Shown: positions 59,228-64,000 of the stretch, piece by piece
Layout of the letters: the number at the start of each line of letters is the position of its first letter
How positions within the stretch are numbered: position 1 is the first letter of the stretch
Assembly (NCBI RefSeq): GCF_002176815.1
Contig: NZ_CP021648.1
Location: 2,922,001 to 2,986,000 of the forward strand
DNA from: Acidovorax sp. T1
GTDB taxonomy: Bacteria; Pseudomonadota; Gammaproteobacteria; Burkholderiales; Burkholderiaceae_C
Direction of reading: 5' to 3'
DNA length: 64,000 nucleotides
Made by a program: the position numbers and the translations under genes
The notes under the pieces: generated by a model
The model's input: the letters and a program-made list of their open reading frames with translations, nothing else
The model's database searches: none
What the model was told of the DNA's origin: nothing

Positions 59228-60490
59228 TTACTTCTTCTCCGGCTCGTCCTTCTTCTTGTCGTTACCCTCGATGTACGGGCTCCATGGCTTGGCCTTCACG
59301 GGGCCGGGGGTCTTCCACACCACGTTGAACTGGCCGTCGGCCTTGATCTCGCCGATGAACACGCTCTTGTGCAGGTGGTGGTTCTTCTCATCCATCTTGC
59401 TCACGATGCCCGACGGCGCCTTGAAGGTCTGGCCGGCCATGGCGGCGATGACCTTGTCCACGTCCGTGCTCTTGGCCTTTTCAACCGCTTGCTTCCACAT
59501 GTTGATGCCGATGTAGGTGGCTTCCATCGGATCGTTGGTGAGCGGCTTGTCCTTGTGGCCGGCAATGCCCTTGGCCTTGGCGTAGTCGCTCCACTTCTTG
59601 ATGAACTCGGTGTTGGCCGGGCTCTTGATGGACTGGAAGTAGTTCCAGGCAGCCAGGTGGCCCACCAGCGGCTTGGTGTCCACGCCGCGCAGTTCTTCTT
59701 CGCCCACGCTGAACGCGACCACCGGCACGTCCTTGGCCTTCAGGCCTGCGTTGCCCAGTTCCTTGTAGAAGGGCACATTCGAGTCGCCGTTGATGGTGGA
59801 GACCACCGCCGTCTTGCCGCCCTGGCTGAACTTCTTGATGTCGGCCACGATGGTCTGGTAGTCAGCGTGGCCGAACGGGGTGTACTTCTCGTCGATGTCG
59901 CTGTCCTTCACGCCCTTGGACTTGAGGTAGGCGCGCAGGATCTTGTTGGTGGTGCGGGGGTACACATAGTCGGTACCCAGCAGCACCCAGCGCTTGGCAC
60001 CGCCGCCGTCCTTGCTCATCAGGTAGTCCACAGCGGGGATGGCTTGCTGGTTGGGCGCTGCGCCGGTGTAGAACACGTTCTTGGACAGCTCTTCACCCTC
60101 GTACTGCACGGGGTAGAACAGCAGGCCGTTCATTTCTTCCACGACGGGCAGCACCGACTTGCGCGACACCGAGGTCCAGCAGCCGAAGATGACCGAGACC
60201 TTGTCCTGGCCCAGCAGCTGTTTGGTCTTTTCAGCGAACAGGGGCCAATTGGAGGCCGGGTCCACCACCACGGGTTCGAGCTTCTTGCCCAGCACGCCGC
60301 CCTTGGCGTTGATCTCGTCGATCGCCATGAGCACGGTGTCTTTCAACACGGTCTCGGAGATGGCCATGGTGCCCGACAGGCTGTGCAGGATGCCGACCTT
60401 GATCGTGTCCTGGGCATGGGCTGGCAGCGCAGACAGGCCAGCGAGCGTAGCGACGGCCGCGAGGGCCTTGAGGGAATAACGACGTTGCAT
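59228..60490 (-). CDS. urtA: Urea ABC transporter substrate-binding protein UrtA
   Basis: A 420-residue periplasmic protein with signal peptide MQRRYSLKALAAVATLAGLS followed by ALPAHA. The mature part shows the UrtA hallmarks DTIKVGILHSLSGTMAISE, GCWTSVSRKSVLPVVE, GLLFYPVQYEGEELS and GTDYVYPRTTNKILRAYL. It captures urea with high affinity. The ATG at 60490 gives the signal peptide; a longer frame upstream is ignored. It is the first gene of urtABCD(E). The 289 bases upstream hold the promoter, which I could not place exactly. Confidence 0.95.
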   Translation of the reverse strand: MQRRYSLKALAAVATLAGLSALPAHAQDTIKVGILHSLSGTMAISETVLKDTVLMAIDEINAKGGVLGKKLEPVVVDPASNWPLFAEKTKQLLGQDKVSVIFGCWTSVSRKSVLPVVEEMNGLLFYPVQYEGEELSKNVFYTGAAPNQQAIPAVDYLMSKDGGGAKRWVLLGTDYVYPRTTNKILRAYLKSKGVKDSDIDEKYTPFGHADYQTIVADIKKFSQGGKTAVVSTINGDSNVPFYKELGNAGLKAKDVPVVAFSVGEEELRGVDTKPLVGHLAAWNYFQSIKSPANTEFIKKWSDYAKAKGIAGHKDKPLTNDPMEATYIGINMWKQAVEKAKSTDVDKVIAAMAGQTFKAPSGIVSKMDEKNHHLHKSVFIGEIKADGQFNVVWKTPGPVKAKPWSPYIEGNDKKKDEPEKK

Positions 60491-60779
60491 GTGTGCTTCT
60501 CCGGTAGGTAAGGAATCAAACCGCTTCGCCCTGCCCGCCGGGGCTGCCGGTAGGCCGTGTGGTGCGATGGAATGGATTCTGGAGAGCCCCTGGCATTCGG
60601 GAAATACGCCGGGTGGCGTACATGGGCGCCCCTTCGTTGCCGTCGATCTCACAAACTCGCCGAATCGTCGTTCGCCCCCTGAATGCCGCTGCCCACAAAA
60701 AAACACATCAACGCTTGGCTTTTGGCTTGTAGCCAGCCCATCCCACAGGGTGAGCAGGCCTGTGCCTCTCTTTCGGTCT

Positions 60780-62510
60780 TCAGGCGATGCGCGCAATCAC
60801 CGCGCCCAGCGCCTGCGCCGTGCCTGCCGCCGCAGCCAAGGCCACGCGCCCGCTGCGGTGCGCTGTCACCTGCATCTCCATCTTCATCGCTTCCATCACG
60901 GCGATCACATCGCCTTCTTGCACCGTGTCGCCATCGGCCACCTTCCAGGCATGCAGGTTGCCTGCAATGGGGGATGTGACCGCAGCGGCGTCCACCGCGG
61001 CCTCTGCCGGTGCGGCGGCACCAGCGCCCTGCCCACCCGCTGCGGCCAAGCCTTGCAGCAGCACCGCTGGCAAGCCCAGTTGCACGCGGCGACCGTCGAT
61101 CTCGATGGCGGTGCGCAGCAAGCTGGTGTCTGCCGCAGGCACGGCCCGCACCGCCGCAGCCAGCGGGGTGGCAAAGTCGGACTCGATCCAGCGGGTGTGC
61201 ACCTTGAAGCCATCAGCGCCCACAAAGTCGGGGTGGTCGATCACGGCACGGTGAAAGGGCAGCACCGAAGCCACACCTTCGATATGAAATTCACGCAGCG
61301 CACGGCGTGCGCGGGCCAGGGCCTGTTCGCGCGTGGCGCCGGTCACGATGAGCTTGGCCATGAGCGAGTCGAACGTGCCGGGCACCACCGAGCCGGTCTG
61401 CACGCCGGTGTCCAGCCGCACGCCGGGGCCGGAGGGGGCGTCAAAGCGCTGCACCGGGCCGGGCGTGGGCAAGAAGCCTCGGCCCACGTCTTCGGCGTTG
61501 ATGCGGAACTCGATGGAGTGGCCCAGGGGCGCAGGTGTTTGCGTGATGGACAGCGGCAGGCCATCAGCCACGCGCAACTGCTCCACCACCAGGTCCACGC
61601 CCGTGGTTTGCTCGGTCACAGGGTGCTCCACCTGCAGGCGGGTGTTGACCTCCAGGAACGAAATGGCGCCGCTTTGGCTCAGCAAAAACTCCACCGTGCC
61701 CGCGCTCACATAGCCTGCGGCAGCGCAGATGTCGCGTGCGGCGGTGTGGATGCGTTCGCGCTGTGCGTCGCTCAGGAACGGAGCTGGGGCCTCTTCCACC
61801 AGCTTCTGGTTGCGCCGCTGCAGCGAGCAGTCGCGCGTGCCCAGCACCACCACGTTGCCGTGGGTGTCGGCCAGCACCTGTGCCTCGATGTGGCGGGGCT
61901 TGTCAAGGAACTGCTCAACAAAGCATTCGCCCCGGCCAAAGGCGGTGACGGCTTCGCGCACGGCGGATTCGAACAGCTCGGCCACTTCGTCCATGCGCCA
62001 TGCGATCTTCATGCCACGCCCGCCGCCACCAAAGGCGGCCTTGATGATGATGGGCAGGCCGTTTTGCTCGGCAAAGGCCAGCACTTCGCTCGCGTCCTTC
62101 ACCGGGTCGGGCGTGCCCACCACCAGCGGCGCGCCCACCTGCAGCGCAATCTTGCGCGCCTGCACTTTGTCGCCCAGTTGGGCAATGGTGGTGGGCGATG
62201 GGCCAATCCAGGCCAGCCCGGCATCGATGACGGCCTGGGCAAAGCCCTGGTTCTCCGACAGGAATCCGTAGCCGGGGTGCACGGCGTCGGCGCCGCTTTT
62301 TTTGGCGATGGCCAGGAGCTTTTCGACGTTGAGGTAGGTGTCTGCTGGGCGGTCGCCATCCAGACCGTAGGCTTCATCGGCCATGCGGGTGTGCAGCGCG
62401 TCGATGTCGGCATTGGCGTACACAGCGACGGACTGCACGCCGTAGTCGGCACAGGCGCGGGCGATGCGGACGGCGATCTCGCCGCGATTAGCAATCAGGA
62501 CCTTTTTCAT
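60780..62510 (-). CDS. Biotin carboxylase with C-terminal biotinyl domain (AccC-BCCP fusion)
   Basis: A 576-residue protein. The biotin carboxylase part (about 1-450) starts [19 protein letters not shown] and has GGGGRGMK of the ATP-grasp fold and [16 protein letters not shown]. The C-terminal biotinyl domain has [11 protein letters not shown], whose Lys is biotinylated. The partner carboxyltransferase is not a standard acyl-CoA type; the neighbouring gene encodes fused PxpB-PxpC (KipI-KipA). Such pairs occur in 5-oxoprolinase-linked clusters, and the combined domain set also equals that of urea carboxylase. Substrate unassigned. ATG 62510 is certain from the family start. Confidence 0.88.
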   Translation of the reverse strand: MKKVLIANRGEIAVRIARACADYGVQSVAVYANADIDALHTRMADEAYGLDGDRPADTYLNVEKLLAIAKKSGADAVHPGYGFLSENQGFAQAVIDAGLAWIGPSPTTIAQLGDKVQARKIALQVGAPLVVGTPDPVKDASEVLAFAEQNGLPIIIKAAFGGGGRGMKIAWRMDEVAELFESAVREAVTAFGRGECFVEQFLDKPRHIEAQVLADTHGNVVVLGTRDCSLQRRNQKLVEEAPAPFLSDAQRERIHTAARDICAAAGYVSAGTVEFLLSQSGAISFLEVNTRLQVEHPVTEQTTGVDLVVEQLRVADGLPLSITQTPAPLGHSIEFRINAEDVGRGFLPTPGPVQRFDAPSGPGVRLDTGVQTGSVVPGTFDSLMAKLIVTGATREQALARARRALREFHIEGVASVLPFHRAVIDHPDFVGADGFKVHTRWIESDFATPLAAAVRAVPAADTSLLRTAIEIDGRRVQLGLPAVLLQGLAAAGGQGAGAAAPAEAAVDAAAVTSPIAGNLHAWKVADGDTVQEGDVIAVMEAMKMEMQVTAHRSGRVALAAAAGTAQALGAVIARIA

Positions 62511-62538
62511 GGATAACTTTCTCTGTGAACTGGCAACG

Positions 62539-62598
62539 CCGTTCGGGCTGAGCTTGTCGAAGCCCTGCGCAGCGCTTCGACTGCGCTCAGTGAACGGT
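62539..62598. repeat. REP-like inverted pair (family C) between two carboxylase-linked genes
   Basis: CCGTTCGGGCTGAGCTTGTC with a mirrored arm ending CGCTCAGTGAACGG, in the gap between the PxpBC-type gene and the biotin carboxylase gene, 29 bases before the latter's start. Confidence 0.85.
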
Positions 62599-62625
62599 TT
62601 ATGTGAACTCATGTGGCCTCAATCC

Positions 62626-64000
62626 TCAGAACGCGGCGGGGCGATCCTCAGGCGCCAACTCTGCAAACGGCTGGATCGGGTTGAACCGCAGCCACGCGCC
62701 CACAGGGATCTGCCCTGCGCGGTCGAGGTGGTACGGCGCCACGCAGCCGATGACCGGGTAGCCGCCGGTGAGCGGGTGGTCGGCCAAAAACAGCACGGGC
62801 TGGCCGCTGGGCGGCACCTGCAGGGCGCCCAATGCCGTACCTTCGCTGGGTAGCTCGCCGGTGATGGCGCGGTCCAGTGGCACCTCGCCTGCCAGGCGCA
62901 GGCCCACGCGGTTGGATTGGGGCGTGACCTGCCAGCGCTGCGCTGCAAAGCGGGCGATGGCCTCGGGCGTGAACCAGTCGGTGCGCGGGCCCATCACCAC
63001 GTCCAGCACCACGTCACGCTCCAGCGTGGGCAGGTCGGCGGGCGGCAGCTCGGGCGCGGCCACCACGCAGGTAGCCGGGGCGGGTCGCACGGCCAGCCAG
63101 TCGCCCACGGCCACGGGGGCGGGGCCCACATGGGCCAGGGTGTCGGTGGCGCAGCTGCCCATCACTGGCGCTTCGGCAAAGCCGCCGCGCACGGCCACAT
63201 AGCAGCGCGCGCCTGCGGTGGGTTGGCCCACGGCCAGGGTGTCGCCATCGGCCAGGGCCACGGCCTCGTAACGTTGCGCAGGCCAGCGCTGCCCGGCGGC
63301 CGTGGTCAGCGTCAGCACGGCATCGGCACCGGTGACGGCCACCACGTTCTCGCCCACGCTGCGCAGCTGCAGGCCACCGCCCACGGTCTCCAGCGCAGCC
63401 AGGTGGCTGGGGTTGCCCACCAGGCGGTTGGCGGCCTTGAGGGCGGCCTGGTCCATCGCCCCCGATGCCGACACGCCCTGCCCGGCCTGGCCGTGGCGGC
63501 CCAAGTCCTGGAAGACGGTGAGCAGCCCGGTGGCACGCACCTGCAACCCGGCCTGCCCTGCGGCAAGGCTTGGCTGCGTGCGGCCAGAGGATTCAAGGTC
63601 TTTTTGGCCTGTAGCGCTCTCTGCATAAGCGCTAGCAGCTATTGATTTTGTAGCAATATCCACAAAGCGCACGCGATAGCCTGGCTGCAGCAAGGCGGGC
63701 TGCGCGCGGGCAATGTCCCACATGGCCACGGGGGTGGTGCCAATGATTTGCCACCCGCCAGGGCTGGCCTGCGGGTACACGCCGCTGAAGGTGCCCGCCA
63801 GCCCCACAGAGCCCGCAGGCAGGCGGGTGCGCGGTGTGCTGCGGCGGGGTACGTTCAGGCTGGGGTGGCCGCCGCTCAGGTAGGCAAAGCCGGGCGCAAA
63901 GCCAGTGAAGGCCACGGTGTACTCGCTGCCCGTGTGGCGCTGCACCACTTCATCCGCAGTGATGCCCAGGATCTGCGCCACCTCGGCCAGGTCTTCGCCG
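62626..64000 (-). CDS. Fused PxpB-PxpC (KipI-KipA) family protein, N-terminus beyond the window
   Basis: The visible 458 codons run off the right edge; the frame stays open to 64000. The N-terminal part is the end of a PxpB/KipI (AHS1) domain (TVAFTGFAPGFAYLSGGHPSL, GSVGLAGTFSGVYPQASPGGWQIIG). After a linker comes PxpC/KipA (AHS2), with VFQDLGRHGQAGQGVSASGAMD, GGFAEAPVMGS and SNRVGLRLAGE. PxpABC hydrolyses 5-oxoproline to glutamate; AHS1/AHS2 are also the carboxyltransferase of urea carboxylase. The interdomain linker is made by a family B repeat. It lies 115 bases upstream of the biotin carboxylase gene. Confidence 0.87.
   Translation of the reverse strand, partial: GEDLAEVAQILGITADEVVQRHTGSEYTVAFTGFAPGFAYLSGGHPSLNVPRRSTPRTRLPAGSVGLAGTFSGVYPQASPGGWQIIGTTPVAMWDIARAQPALLQPGYRVRFVDIATKSIAASAYAESATGQKDLESSGRTQPSLAAGQAGLQVRATGLLTVFQDLGRHGQAGQGVSASGAMDQAALKAANRLVGNPSHLAALETVGGGLQLRSVGENVVAVTGADAVLTLTTAAGQRWPAQRYEAVALADGDTLAVGQPTAGARCYVAVRGGFAEAPVMGSCATDTLAHVGPAPVAVGDWLAVRPAPATCVVAAPELPPADLPTLERDVVLDVVMGPRTDWFTPEAIARFAAQRWQVTPQSNRVGLRLAGEVPLDRAITGELPSEGTALGALQVPPSGQPVLFLADHPLTGGYPVIGCVAPYHLDRAGQIPVGAWLRFNPIQPFAELAPEDRPAAF
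63601..63658. repeat. Family B repeat read in frame inside the PxpB-PxpC gene
   Basis: A well-preserved forward copy (GGCCTGTAGCGCTCTCTGC, ATAAGCGCTAGCAGCTATTG, TTTTGTAGC). Read on the minus strand it encodes SIAASAYAESATGQKD in the linker between the two domains. Confidence 0.9.

Noticed and set aside
60491..60779. Riboswitch (guanidine-type) upstream of urtA
   Set aside because: I looked for the conserved ykkC-type features because of the urea/carboxylase neighbours and saw none. The region reads as an ordinary leader.

Overview
The window looks like a chromosomal segment from a Comamonadaceae betaproteobacterium, most like Acidovorax. This rests on very high G+C, on gene content and order, and on the interspersed repeat families described below. 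I could run no database search, so names come from motifs, length and context.

Layout. 0-9.3 kb holds housekeeping genes: an H-NS fragment, a CorC/HlyC-type membrane protein, apaH, a RhlE-type helicase, a zinc metallopeptidase, a decayed pyroglutamyl peptidase, an ornithine-cyclodeaminase-family reductase, a diguanylate cyclase and dcd. 9.4-23 kb is a purine uptake and oxidation block: guaD, an adenine-deaminase-type enzyme, a Rieske oxygenase, a BMP/nucleoside ABC transporter with two binding proteins, and xdhA-xdhB. 24-36.6 kb interrupts the purine theme with a second diguanylate cyclase, a Crp/Fnr regulator, a porin, glycerate kinase and an AcrAB-OprM-type efflux operon with its divergent TetR gene and a perfect operator palindrome. 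36.6-44.3 kb resumes purine breakdown: puuD, xdhC, uraH, puuE, a uraD-allC fusion and a coupled M20 hydrolase. 44.6-52.8 kb carries maeB, an NMT1/THI5-type ABC transporter, a patatin-like lipoprotein, hydroxypyruvate isomerase and a CDA-fold deaminase. 52.9-64 kb holds ureD, urtABCDE (urea uptake), and a biotin carboxylase beside a fused PxpB-PxpC (KipI-KipA) protein cut by the window edge.

Together the genes describe salvage of nitrogen from purines: adenine and guanine are deaminated, hypoxanthine/xanthine oxidised to urate, urate taken through 5-hydroxyisourate, OHCU, allantoin and allantoate to ureidoglycolate, with urea and glyoxylate as end products. Urea import plus ureD, and hyi plus glycerate kinase, handle those end products. 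The urease structural genes, a classical ureidoglycolate lyase, gcl and tartronate-semialdehyde reductase are not in the window.

The most unusual material is non-coding. Two ~650-bp near-palindromic elements (23.1-23.8 kb and 54.6-55.3 kb) share outer arms in the same orientation. Each has a perfect 24-27 bp inner inverted repeat around a 39-nt core. The core is inverted between the copies and the inner stems differ by paired, compensating bases. A second family of ~55-bp AT-rich hairpins occurs about 13 times. Some copies are read in frame inside domain linkers of XdhA, PuuD and PxpBC, and others supply the stop codons of guaD and glycerate kinase. REP-like and other hairpin repeats are also present, one of them translated as part of the UrtC N-terminus.
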